Below, piece after piece: positions 8,191 through 15,697 of a stretch of DNA of 64,000 nucleotides. The first letter of the stretch is position 1. Each line of letters opens with the position of its first letter. The position numbers and the translations under genes are program-made. Under the pieces are notes generated by a model, which did not search any database, was not told the DNA's origin, and saw nothing but the letters and a program-made list of their open reading frames with translations. The stretch comes from Donghicola mangrovi (GTDB taxonomy: Bacteria; Pseudomonadota; Alphaproteobacteria; Rhodobacterales; Rhodobacteraceae), in contig NZ_JABCJE010000008.1 of the NCBI RefSeq assembly GCF_013377535.1, positions 1-64,000 of the forward strand. The letters run 5' to 3'.

Positions 8191-8712
8191 ATGAAACGCA
8201 TTCTTGCCCTCTACGCCGACATTATGGACGGCGTGAGTGTATTCGTCGGTCAGGCCTGCTCTGTGCTCTTTTTCGCGTGTATCGGTGTGTCTGCCTATGA
8301 GGTGGTCGCGCGATACGGCTTTGATGCACCGACGCTTTGGTCCACCGAACTGGCTATGACCCTGTGTGCAAGCGCCTGGGTGCTGTCGGTGGGCTATGTC
8401 ACCGAACGCCATCGCCATATCTCGATCACCATGCTGGAAATACTGGTGGGCGAGCGCGTCTGGCGGGTGTTCCGCCTGATCCAGATGATTGTCGCCACCG
8501 GCGCGGTGATCACTCTGTCGATGGCCCTGTACCACCCAGCAGCCAAGGTTCTGAGCCGCACCGAATACTCGGGCACCGCGCTCAACTCGATCCAGCCGAC
8601 CTATCTGAAGGTCCTGATCTTTGTGGGCTGCATTTTCTATATTCTGCAACTTCTGGCCAACATCATCCGTTGGGCGCAGCGCACCGAAGGAGACGTGACC
8701 GGTGGGCATTGA
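8191..8712 (+). CDS. TRAP transporter small permease (DctQ family)
   Basis: A 173-residue membrane protein with about four hydrophobic segments, the size and layout of DctQ subunits. The ESLE-like family region appears as LWSTELAMTLCASAWVLSVGY. GGGG precedes the ATG. It overlaps the large permease gene by 11 bases, so the two are translationally coupled. It acts with DctM in sodium-driven uptake of the ligand delivered by the periplasmic protein. Confidence 0.9.
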   Translation: MKRILALYADIMDGVSVFVGQACSVLFFACIGVSAYEVVARYGFDAPTLWSTELAMTLCASAWVLSVGYVTERHRHISITMLEILVGERVWRVFRLIQMIVATGAVITLSMALYHPAAKVLSRTEYSGTALNSIQPTYLKVLIFVGCIFYILQLLANIIRWAQRTEGDVTGGH

Positions 8713-10018
8713 GATTATCACCCTTCTGATCGTCGTATCGCTTCTGGGCCTGATGGCCTTGGGGATCCCGCTGGGGATCACGACACTGACGGTCTCGCTG
8801 GCGACGGCGGTTCTGTACTTTGGCGAGCGCGCGGGCTTTTTCATCGTGGCCGCGAACGTCAGCGAAGTGCTGCATAAATACGAGCTGATCGCGGTTCCGT
8901 TCTTTGTTTTCATGGCGAACGTCTTGGAACGATCCGGCATCGCCAACACTCTGTTCGATTCAATGGCCATCATGGGCGGACGTTTCCGCGGCTCGGTTGC
9001 GGTGCAGACCTGTGTGGTTGCCGTGGTTCTGGCTGCGATGTCGGGCATCATGGGCGGTGAGATCGTGATGCTGGGCCTGATCGCCCTGCCGCAGATGCTG
9101 CGCCTTGGTTATGACCGCAAGCTGTCGATCGGCATCATCTGTGCCGCTGGTGCGCTGGCGACCCTGATCCCCCCGTCGGTCGTGCTGATCGTGTACGGTC
9201 TGGCGGCTCAGGTCTCGATCACCAAGCTGTTTGCGGCCTCGGCTGTGCCCGGTTTGATCCTGGCGATCCTGTATATTGGCTACATTCTGGTCCGCGTTCG
9301 GGCGAACCCCGATCTGGCGCCGATCTATGACATCCCCGAAACGGGCCTGCCGTTCCACAAGCGTCTGAAGTTCCTCAAGGGCGTGATCCTGCCCGGCATC
9401 CTGATCGGGTCTGTTCTGGGTGTGATCTATTCCGGCGTTGCCACCGTGACCGAAGCCGCCGCAATCGGTGCCGTCGGAGCGATGGTCGTGGCCGCCATCC
9501 GCAAGGAACTGACCTGGACCATGACCCGCGACGCCATGCGCCAGACCGTTCTGACCGTTGGCTCGATCATCTGGCTGGTGATTGGTGCGGTGTCGCTGAT
9601 CGGGATCTACAACCGCATCGGCGGGGGCGAGTTCCTGCGCGGCGTTCTGACCTCGCTTGATATCGGGCCGATCTGGGTGATCGTCGTGATGATGCTGATC
9701 GTGATGGTTCTGGGGACCTTCCTTGAGTGGATCGCGATCATCTTTATCACCGTGCCGATCTTTGCCCCTGTGGTGATCGACCTTGGCTTTGATCCGGTGT
9801 GGTTCGGTGTGCTGTTCGCCATGAACATCCAGATTTACTACCTGTCGCCGCCCTTTGGCCCTGCGTGTTTCTTCCTGAAATCCGTCGCGCCCAAAGACAT
9901 CGAGCTTCAGGAAATCTTTGCCGCTGTTCTGCCCTTTATCGCACTTCAGGCTGTGGGACTGTTCCTTGTGCTGGTCTTCCCTGATCTGGCCCTGTGGCTG
10001 CCTGCGATGCTGGATTGA
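8702..10018 (+). CDS. TRAP transporter large permease (DctM family)
   Basis: A 438-residue polytopic membrane protein of the DctM family, with about 12 hydrophobic segments. Family landmarks include the LGIPLGITTL start, the PFFVFMANVLERSGI stretch, LIPPSVVLIVYG and the C-terminal LSPPFGPACFFLKSV. Translation starts at a GTG inside the end of dctQ, with AAGGAG nine bases upstream. It forms the ion-coupled transport channel of the TRAP system. The next gene starts 11 bases after its stop. Confidence 0.93.
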   Translation: MGIEIITLLIVVSLLGLMALGIPLGITTLTVSLATAVLYFGERAGFFIVAANVSEVLHKYELIAVPFFVFMANVLERSGIANTLFDSMAIMGGRFRGSVAVQTCVVAVVLAAMSGIMGGEIVMLGLIALPQMLRLGYDRKLSIGIICAAGALATLIPPSVVLIVYGLAAQVSITKLFAASAVPGLILAILYIGYILVRVRANPDLAPIYDIPETGLPFHKRLKFLKGVILPGILIGSVLGVIYSGVATVTEAAAIGAVGAMVVAAIRKELTWTMTRDAMRQTVLTVGSIIWLVIGAVSLIGIYNRIGGGEFLRGVLTSLDIGPIWVIVVMMLIVMVLGTFLEWIAIIFITVPIFAPVVIDLGFDPVWFGVLFAMNIQIYYLSPPFGPACFFLKSVAPKDIELQEIFAAVLPFIALQAVGLFLVLVFPDLALWLPAMLD

Positions 10019-10029
10019 GGGGAAAGGAA

Positions 10030-10197
10030 ATGAACATGTCCGATCAAGAACTCACCCGTCAGGAAGAAGACGTTGTGGCCCCCGAATTCGACCTCGAGGA
10101 AATCCGCGACGGCCACAGCTTTGGTAACTGGCCCGAAGTCATCGGCCTGATCTTCACCGTGTTTGTCTGCTGGCTGACCTTTGCTTTCAGGGGATAA
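10030..10197 (+). CDS. Small single-pass membrane protein
   Basis: A 55-residue protein read from the ATG behind GGGGAAAGGAA; a second ATG six bases on would give 53 residues. The first half is acidic and hydrophilic. The C-terminal part is one transmembrane segment (about residues 36-53, VIGLIFTVFVCWLTFAF) ending in Arg-Gly. It sits 11 bases after the TRAP large permease and four bases before the dehydratase, inside the operon. I do not recognise the family. It could be a TRAP accessory peptide, but nothing in the sequence proves this. Confidence 0.6.
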   Translation: MNMSDQELTRQEEDVVAPEFDLEEIRDGHSFGNWPEVIGLIFTVFVCWLTFAFRG

Positions 10198-10201
10198 GAA
10201 T

Positions 10202-11935
10202 ATGACCAAAAAAGACCCGATGGACCTGCGCTCGGCGCGTTGGTTTGCCCCCGATGATCTGCGCAGCTTTGGCCATCGCAGCCGTATGATGCAGCTTGGC
10301 TATGCCGACGAAGACTACATCGGCAAGCCACTGATCGGTGTGCTGAACACCTGGTCCGAGCTGAACACCTGCCACTCGCACTTCAAAGAGCGCGTGCAGG
10401 ACGTGAAGCGCGGGGTCGCCCAAGCGGGCGGCTTTGCGGTCGAGATGCCGTCCCTGTCTGTGGACGAAAGCTTCACCAAGCCGACCTCGATGCTCTATCG
10501 CAACATGCTGGCCATGGAGACCGAGGAAATGATCCGCTCGCATCCCTTGGATGGTGTGGTGCTGATGGGCGGCTGTGACAAGACCACCCCCGGTCTGGTC
10601 ATGGGCGCGATCAGCGCGGGCGTTCCGATGATCTATCTGCCCGCAGGTCCGATGCTGCGCGGCAACTACGCGGGCAAAATTCTGGGCTCTGGCTCGGACG
10701 CGTGGAAATATTGGGACGAGCGCCGCGCCGGTAATATCAGCGATGCGGAATGGCTGGGTGTTCAGGGCGGGATCGCCCGCTCGGCTGGCACCTGTATGAC
10801 TATGGGCACCGCCAGCACCATGACGGCGATTGCCGATGCGATGGGGCTGACCTTGCCGGGGGCGTCCTCGATCCCCGCGGTGGACAGCAACCACCAGCGC
10901 ATGTCCGCCGCCTGCGGTCGCCGCATTGTCGAGATGGTGTGGGAGGATCTGACCCCCGACCAGATCGTCACCGATGCCGCTTGCCGCAACGCTGCGATTG
11001 TCGCGATGGCCACCGGCTGCTCGACCAACGCGGTCGTCCACTTGATCGCGATGGCCCGCCGTGCGGGCGTCAACCTGACGCTGGATGATCTGGACGCATT
11101 GGGCCGCACCACGCCGCTGATCGCGAACGTTCGTCCTTCGGGCAAAGACTACCTGATGGAGGACTTCTATTATGCGGGTGGCCTGCGCGCGCTGATGAAG
11201 CAGCTCGAGGACCGCATGGATTGTTCGGCGCTGACCGTCACCGGCAAGTCCATGGGCGAGAACCTTGAGGGCGCTGTCGTCTATAATGACGACGTCATCC
11301 GCCCCCTGTCGAACCCCGTCTACCACGAGGGCTCTCTGGCGGTGCTGAAGGGGAACCTGTGCCCCAGCGGTGCGGTGATCAAACCGGCGGCGTGTGATCC
11401 CAAGTACCACGTCCACGAAGGGCCCGCGCTGGTGTTCGACAGCTACCCAGAGATGAAGGCCGCCATCGACGACGAAACCCTCGATGTGTCGCCCGACCAC
11501 GTTCTGGTGCTGCGCAACGCGGGTCCGCAGGGTGGTCCCGGCTTCCCTGAATGGGGGATGTTGCCGATCCCCAAGGCGCTGATCAAGCAAGGCCACCGCG
11601 ATATGCTGCGCATCTCGGACGCGCGGATGTCGGGGACGTCCTATGGGGCCTGTGTGCTGCACGTCAGCCCCGAAAGCTATGTCGGCGGCCCGCTGGCCCT
11701 GCTGAAAACCGGCGACGTCGTGCGTCTGGATCTGCCCAACCGCTCGCTCGACATGCTGGTGGACGAGGCAGAGCTAGAGGCCCGCCGCGCCGCGTTGACC
11801 CCGCCGGAACCGCGCTTTGAGCGGGGCTATGGCTATATGTTCTCGAAACACGTGACGCAGGCCGATCAGGGCTGTGACTTCGACTTCCTGCAATCCGACT
11901 TCGGCAAGCCCGCGGGCGAGCCCGACATTTTTTAA
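10202..11935 (+). CDS. IlvD/Edd-family sugar-acid dehydratase
   Basis: A 577-residue member of the dihydroxyacid/6-phosphogluconate dehydratase family. Iron-sulfur ligands are visible in GGCDKTTPG (about residue 121) and in SAGTCMTMGTAST (about residue 196). The GCSTNAVVHLIA helix and the GNLCPSGAVIKPA loop are also present. The length matches the pentonate/hexonate dehydratases rather than being specific for IlvD. With a TRAP importer upstream and a ketoglutarate-semialdehyde dehydrogenase downstream, the likely reaction is sugar acid to 2-keto-3-deoxy sugar acid. The start has AGGGGATAAG upstream. The exact substrate (xylonate, arabonate or other) is open. Confidence 0.87.
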   Translation: MTKKDPMDLRSARWFAPDDLRSFGHRSRMMQLGYADEDYIGKPLIGVLNTWSELNTCHSHFKERVQDVKRGVAQAGGFAVEMPSLSVDESFTKPTSMLYRNMLAMETEEMIRSHPLDGVVLMGGCDKTTPGLVMGAISAGVPMIYLPAGPMLRGNYAGKILGSGSDAWKYWDERRAGNISDAEWLGVQGGIARSAGTCMTMGTASTMTAIADAMGLTLPGASSIPAVDSNHQRMSAACGRRIVEMVWEDLTPDQIVTDAACRNAAIVAMATGCSTNAVVHLIAMARRAGVNLTLDDLDALGRTTPLIANVRPSGKDYLMEDFYYAGGLRALMKQLEDRMDCSALTVTGKSMGENLEGAVVYNDDVIRPLSNPVYHEGSLAVLKGNLCPSGAVIKPAACDPKYHVHEGPALVFDSYPEMKAAIDDETLDVSPDHVLVLRNAGPQGGPGFPEWGMLPIPKALIKQGHRDMLRISDARMSGTSYGACVLHVSPESYVGGPLALLKTGDVVRLDLPNRSLDMLVDEAELEARRAALTPPEPRFERGYGYMFSKHVTQADQGCDFDFLQSDFGKPAGEPDIF

Positions 11936-11944
11936 AGGTTCGAC

Positions 11945-12670
11945 ATGACCGATTATATCCTCTCGGAAGAGACCCGCGCCAAGTTCAAGAAAATCTCGAC
12001 CGCGTCGATCGCAACGGCGCTGTTCAAGCGTGGCCTGCGCAACCAGTTCATTCAGGGTGCCGCGCCGTGTGGCCCCATGACCGAGAACATGGTCGGGCAG
12101 GCGTTTACCCTGCGCTACATCCCTGCGCGCGAGGATCGCAACCCGATCACCGTGTTCCGCAATGCCGACCATCCCCAGCGTGTGGCCGTTGAAACCTGCC
12201 CCGCAGGTTGGGTTCTCGTCATGGACGGCCGCAAGGACGCCCGCGCCGCGACCGCCGGTTCGATCCTTGTGACCCGTCTGGCCGTGCGCGGTTGCGCAGG
12301 CGTGGTGTCGGACGCGGGTTTCCGCGATGTCGAGGGCATCGGTGCGCTGGACATGCCCGCCTATTGCGCCAAGGCGTCGGCCCCCACCAACCTGACCCTG
12401 CACGAAGCTATGGACATCAACGTTCCGATTTCGTGCGGCGATGCAGCTGTGTTCCCCGGTGACGTCCTGCTGGGTGACCGCGACGGCGTCATGGTGATCC
12501 CCGCGCATCTGGCCGAGGAACTGGCCGATGAATGTCTGGGCATGGAAAGCTATGAGGCCTTTGTGCTGGAGCAGGTGAATGCGGGCGCCGAGATCATCGG
12601 CCTTTATCCCTGCACCAAAGACGAGAACATGAAGAAATACGAAGCCTGGCGCGCAGCCAAAGGCTTGTAA
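11945..12670 (+). CDS. RraA-family protein, aldolase/dehydratase-like
   Basis: A 241-residue RraA-fold protein. The core signature is the Asp-Ala-Gly-Phe-Arg-Asp motif at about residue 122, preceded by a GCAGVVS strand. The later PGDVLLGDRDGVMVIP segment is typical of the family. Members include 4-hydroxy-4-methyl-2-oxoglutarate/oxaloacetate aldolases as well as the RNase E inhibitor RraA. Between a sugar-acid dehydratase and a semialdehyde dehydrogenase, a step on the 2-keto-3-deoxy acid is likely. Aldol cleavage or dehydration are both possible. It starts nine bases after the dehydratase. Confidence 0.8.
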   Translation: MTDYILSEETRAKFKKISTASIATALFKRGLRNQFIQGAAPCGPMTENMVGQAFTLRYIPAREDRNPITVFRNADHPQRVAVETCPAGWVLVMDGRKDARAATAGSILVTRLAVRGCAGVVSDAGFRDVEGIGALDMPAYCAKASAPTNLTLHEAMDINVPISCGDAAVFPGDVLLGDRDGVMVIPAHLAEELADECLGMESYEAFVLEQVNAGAEIIGLYPCTKDENMKKYEAWRAAKGL

Positions 12671-12678
12671 TCTGGCGG

Positions 12679-12750
12679 GGCCCAAGGGAAACCTTGGGCC
12701 TTGTGGCCGGTGGCGTTTGCCTCCGGCGGGAGTATTTTAGCAAGAAGAAG
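12679..12750. repeat. Intergenic hairpin followed by a Rhodobacterales-type repeat
   Basis: A nine-base-pair stem with a GAAA tetraloop spans 12679-12700. Directly after it, at about 12711-12750, comes a GC-rich then AT-rich stretch (GCCTCCGGCGGGAG, then TATTTT, then AAGAAGAAG). I recognise this pattern as resembling short intergenic repeats common near gene ends in Rhodobacterales genomes. It fills most of the 128 bases between the RraA gene and the dehydrogenase. It may end or attenuate transcripts. Only one copy was noticed in this window. Confidence 0.5.
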
Positions 12751-12798
12751 CAAGGATCGCCTGACGTGGCAGCGGCGCGCGGGCAGAGGAGTTTGGAT

Positions 12799-14313
12799 AT
12801 GACTTTTACCCCCCACGGCAAGCATCTGGTGGCCGGCGAATGGATCGGCACCGAAGCGACGTTCCAGTCGGAGCCTGCCCATGGCGAGGCTTTTGCGTTC
12901 TCGGTCGGGACCCCTGCGCTGGTTGATGCGGCGTGTCAGGCCGCAGAGGAGGCGTTCTGGTCCTATGGCTATTCCTCGCGCGAGGAGCGGGCGGCGTTTC
13001 TGAACGCCATCGCCGACGAGATTGATGCGCGCGGCGAGGCTGTGACGGCGATTGGCACCTCCGAGACCGGTCTGCCCGAGGGCCGCCTGATCGGCGAGCG
13101 GGGCCGCACCGTTGGCCAGTTGCGTCTGTTCGCGAGCCACATTCTGGCCGGTGACTATCTGGACCGCCGCCATGACGAGGCGCTGCCGGATCGAGCGCCT
13201 TTGCCCCGTCCGGATCTGCGGATGATGCAGCGCCCGATTGGTCCGGTGGCTGTGTTTGGGGCGTCGAACTTTCCCTTGGCGTTTTCGACTGCGGGTGGGG
13301 ATACGGCGGCGGCGTTGGCAGCGGGTTGCCCCGTTGTGGTCAAGGGCCATTCCGCGCATCCCGGCACCGGCGAGATCATTGCCGAAGCCATTCATGCCGC
13401 GATCGAGAAATGCGGCGTCCACAAGGGTGTGTTCAGCCTGATCCAGGGCGGCAAGCGTGATGTGGGAACTGCGTTGGTCCAGCATCCGCTGATCAAGGCT
13501 GTTGGCTTTACCGGATCGCTGGCCGGTGGCCGTGCGCTGTTTGATCTGTGCGCGCAGCGGGACGAGCCCATTCCGTTCTTTGGCGAGCTGGGGTCCGTGA
13601 ACCCGATGTTCATGCTGCCGAACGCTGTGGCCAATCGCGGCGCTGCGTTGGGGCAGGGTTGGGCCGGTTCGCTGACCATGGGGGCAGGGCAGTTCTGCAC
13701 CAACCCCAGTATCGCGGTTGTATTGGAAGGGGCCGAGGGCGAAGCCTTTGCCGAGGCTGCGCGGGACGCTCTGTCGGCGGTTGGCGCTCAGGTCATGTTG
13801 ACGGACGGGATCGCGGCGGCCTATCGCAGTGGTCGTGACCGCGTGGCGGCGGGTACCGGCGTGCAAGAGCTGCTGACTTCGGTTTGTGATCTGCGCAACG
13901 CGACTCCTTATCTGTATCGCACCTCTGCGGCCCAGTGGCTGGCGGACGAGCATCTGGCCGAAGAGGTGTTTGGTCCGCTGGGTCTGATCGTTGTGGCCAC
14001 TGACATGGACGAGATGATGCAGGTTGCCCGCAGCCTGAAGGGCCAGCTGACCTGCACCATCCACATGGACGACAGCGACGCCGACGCCGCCCGCGCCCTG
14101 TTGCCTGTGCTAGAGCGCAAGGCAGGCCGCGTTCTGGCCAACGGCTTCCCCACCGGGGTCGAGGTCAGCGACACCATGGTTCATGGCGGACCCTATCCGG
14201 CGTCGACGAACTTTGGCGCGACCAGCGTTGGCACCCTGTCGATCCGCCGCTTCCTGCGTCCGGTGTGCTATCAGAACATTCCGGCGTCCGTGCTGCCGAC
14301 CGATCTGATCTGA
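12799..14313 (+). CDS. 2,5-dioxopentanoate (alpha-ketoglutarate semialdehyde) dehydrogenase
   Basis: A 504-residue aldehyde dehydrogenase of the ketoglutarate-semialdehyde branch. It opens with GKHLVAGEWIG and carries FGASNFPLAFSTAGGDTAAALAAGCPVVVKGH, FTGSLAGG, FFGELGSVNP with the general base and GQFCTNPS with the catalytic Cys (about residue 299). The HxxHPGTGE-type region is typical of this branch. It oxidises 2,5-dioxopentanoate to 2-oxoglutarate, the final step of non-phosphorylating pentonate or hexarate pathways. A terminator follows at 14346. The ATG is preceded by GAGGAG. It is the last gene of the TRAP operon. Confidence 0.87.
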   Translation: MTFTPHGKHLVAGEWIGTEATFQSEPAHGEAFAFSVGTPALVDAACQAAEEAFWSYGYSSREERAAFLNAIADEIDARGEAVTAIGTSETGLPEGRLIGERGRTVGQLRLFASHILAGDYLDRRHDEALPDRAPLPRPDLRMMQRPIGPVAVFGASNFPLAFSTAGGDTAAALAAGCPVVVKGHSAHPGTGEIIAEAIHAAIEKCGVHKGVFSLIQGGKRDVGTALVQHPLIKAVGFTGSLAGGRALFDLCAQRDEPIPFFGELGSVNPMFMLPNAVANRGAALGQGWAGSLTMGAGQFCTNPSIAVVLEGAEGEAFAEAARDALSAVGAQVMLTDGIAAAYRSGRDRVAAGTGVQELLTSVCDLRNATPYLYRTSAAQWLADEHLAEEVFGPLGLIVVATDMDEMMQVARSLKGQLTCTIHMDDSDADAARALLPVLERKAGRVLANGFPTGVEVSDTMVHGGPYPASTNFGATSVGTLSIRRFLRPVCYQNIPASVLPTDLI

Positions 14314-14345
14314 CACCTGACACCGACTCAGGTCTGATGAATCAA

Positions 14346-14375
14346 AACCCTGCGGCGCAATCCGCAGGGTTTTTT
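14346..14375 (+). terminator. Rho-independent terminator of the TRAP/sugar-acid operon
   Basis: AACCCTGCGG pairs perfectly with CCGCAGGGTT around a six-base loop. A run of six T residues follows. It starts 33 bases after the dehydrogenase stop, so it ends the operon that begins at 7087. Confidence 0.92.
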
Positions 14376-14594
14376 GTGTGGCGCATCCATAAGATAGGCA
14401 GCCTGTGTTTGCGCCAATCCCGATGAACGCATTGCGAAATTTGCAGATTAGACCGCAGATCGGGGTAGCGCCGCCTCGTAGGGAGGTAGCCGAGTATCCT
14501 AAGGCGGCACAGAACAAACCGACGGCCATATTGCTGCGACAGCAAAGATTGGCGGAAAATAAGCCTTATCGATCTATCAAATCAAAGGTGCCGT

Positions 14595-15059
14595 TTGTCC
14601 CGTACTATTGTAGCCATTTTCGAACGTAATCCGGATCATGCCGATGCTCTGGTCTCTATGTTGCGGGGCTTTCCCCAGCTGGAGGTTCTGTATTTCCAGA
14701 ACGCCGAGCGGATGCTTGAGGATACTGCGGCCGTGGATGTCTACGTTCTGGGGCTGGACGATATGGGGCCGGACCAACTGGAGGTGCTGCACCGTCTGCG
14801 CCTGACCAAGCGGGGCCAACACGCGGGGATCGCCCTGTGCTCGGCCAAGACCGAGACCGACCTGCTGCAAGCGTTCGAGGCCCACGACTTCGACAGCTTT
14901 GTGTCCAAGGATTGGGTGTCGCCGGCGCAATTGTATCTGGCGATCACGGCAGCACTGCGCAGCGCCCGCTGGCGATTGAACCACAAATGTGCGGTCCACA
15001 GCATGCCAAACCTGTGCTGCAAGTTTACAGAAGATGCGCCAGCGGCAGCCGCCGAATGA
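14595..15059 (+). CDS. Degenerate response-regulator receiver-like protein
   Basis: A 154-residue single-domain CheY-like protein that starts at TTG with AAAGG upstream. The predicted fold is receiver-like. The GPDQLE stretch aligns with the GMDGLE after the usual phosphorylation site, and Ser83 and Lys105 match the conserved Thr/Ser and Lys. However, Gly53 aligns with the phospho-accepting Asp, and the N-terminal acidic pair is reduced to Glu10-Arg11. It is therefore probably not phosphorylated in the normal way. It lies 353 bases before the STAS/CheA genes. It may be an atypical output or sink protein of this pathway. Confidence 0.65.
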   Translation: MSRTIVAIFERNPDHADALVSMLRGFPQLEVLYFQNAERMLEDTAAVDVYVLGLDDMGPDQLEVLHRLRLTKRGQHAGIALCSAKTETDLLQAFEAHDFDSFVSKDWVSPAQLYLAITAALRSARWRLNHKCAVHSMPNLCCKFTEDAPAAAAE

Positions 15060-15412
15060 CCCCGCGCGCCTGAAAATGGCGCGCAAAACCCCCTCATATT
15101 AGAGTTTTCAGATATTTAGAGGCCGATTCTAGCGATTCGTGGCGGGCCTGCTGACACAGACCATTGGTCGAAGTAACTAATTCTTTTTGCAAAGCTAGCT
15201 TTGTCCAAAGCGATAATTGCCGACCTCTCAACCAGTCAAGTGACCCTACGTCAGATGACCGACGATACACGCGTTCGGACGTTTTCACGTTCCTAATCCC
15301 CCGATTCCGCCTGTCTTACGGCATAGGCGGTTAGCGCCAACGGGCGCATCATTGATGTGGGAGAAATTTGGGTTTTGGCAGCCAGCCTGCCGGAACGGGA
15401 ACGGACTACATC
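15060..15412. other. 353-base gap before the STAS/CheA operon
   Basis: No supported gene was found here. A seven-base-pair GC hairpin (GCGCGCC with GGCGCGC) at 15064-15084 follows the receiver gene but lacks a T-run on the plus strand. A second inverted repeat (CCGCCT, 12-base loop, AGGCGG) lies at 15307-15330, upstream of the STAS gene. The promoter of the chemosensory operon is expected in the AT-richer part between them. No convincing -35/-10 pair was seen. Confidence 0.5.
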
Positions 15413-15697
15413 ATGACACTTTCGCTACACTGCGAGGGCTTTCAGGACATTGTCCCGGAGGCACAGACACTGTCTGCCTCGCTCAAATCGGGAACTGTGG
15501 ACTCGGTTGAACTGCCAACCGGATTTCCCTCGCCTATTGGCTTGTTGCAGTTCGCTTTGTCCATTCGTGCCAGCGCCGAAGCGCAGGGCAGGGCAGTCAC
15601 CATCACATGCCCGGACCCCGAGGTTCACAAGGTTGCCCAAGAGTGCGGCCTGTCCGGTGTGCTGGCCCCGCTGACCGGAGGTGACCATGTCCAATGA
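15413..15697 (+). CDS. STAS-domain-like protein of the chemosensory cluster
   Basis: A 94-residue protein whose length and alternating strand/helix pattern fit a minimal STAS (anti-sigma antagonist-like) domain. The chosen ATG gives MTLSLHCEGF; a longer frame from 15368 has no better ribosome site. The phospho-accepting Ser motif DS-x-G is not obvious. It overlaps the cheA start by 11 bases, so the two are coupled. Small STAS proteins occur beside CheA in some alternative chemosensory systems. Its partner is unknown, and the family call is moderate. Confidence 0.55.
   Translation: MTLSLHCEGFQDIVPEAQTLSASLKSGTVDSVELPTGFPSPIGLLQFALSIRASAEAQGRAVTITCPDPEVHKVAQECGLSGVLAPLTGGDHVQ

Noticed and set aside
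7027-9051. Long open frame on the minus strand opposite dctP, dctQ and dctM
   Set aside because: It is antisense to three clearly recognisable TRAP genes and its translation is His/Arg/Gln-rich without family features; a GC-rich codon shadow.
10187-11662. Minus-strand open frame opposite the IlvD/Edd dehydratase
   Set aside because: The dehydratase motifs on the plus strand are intact; the minus frame is His/Arg/Gln-rich and matches nothing.
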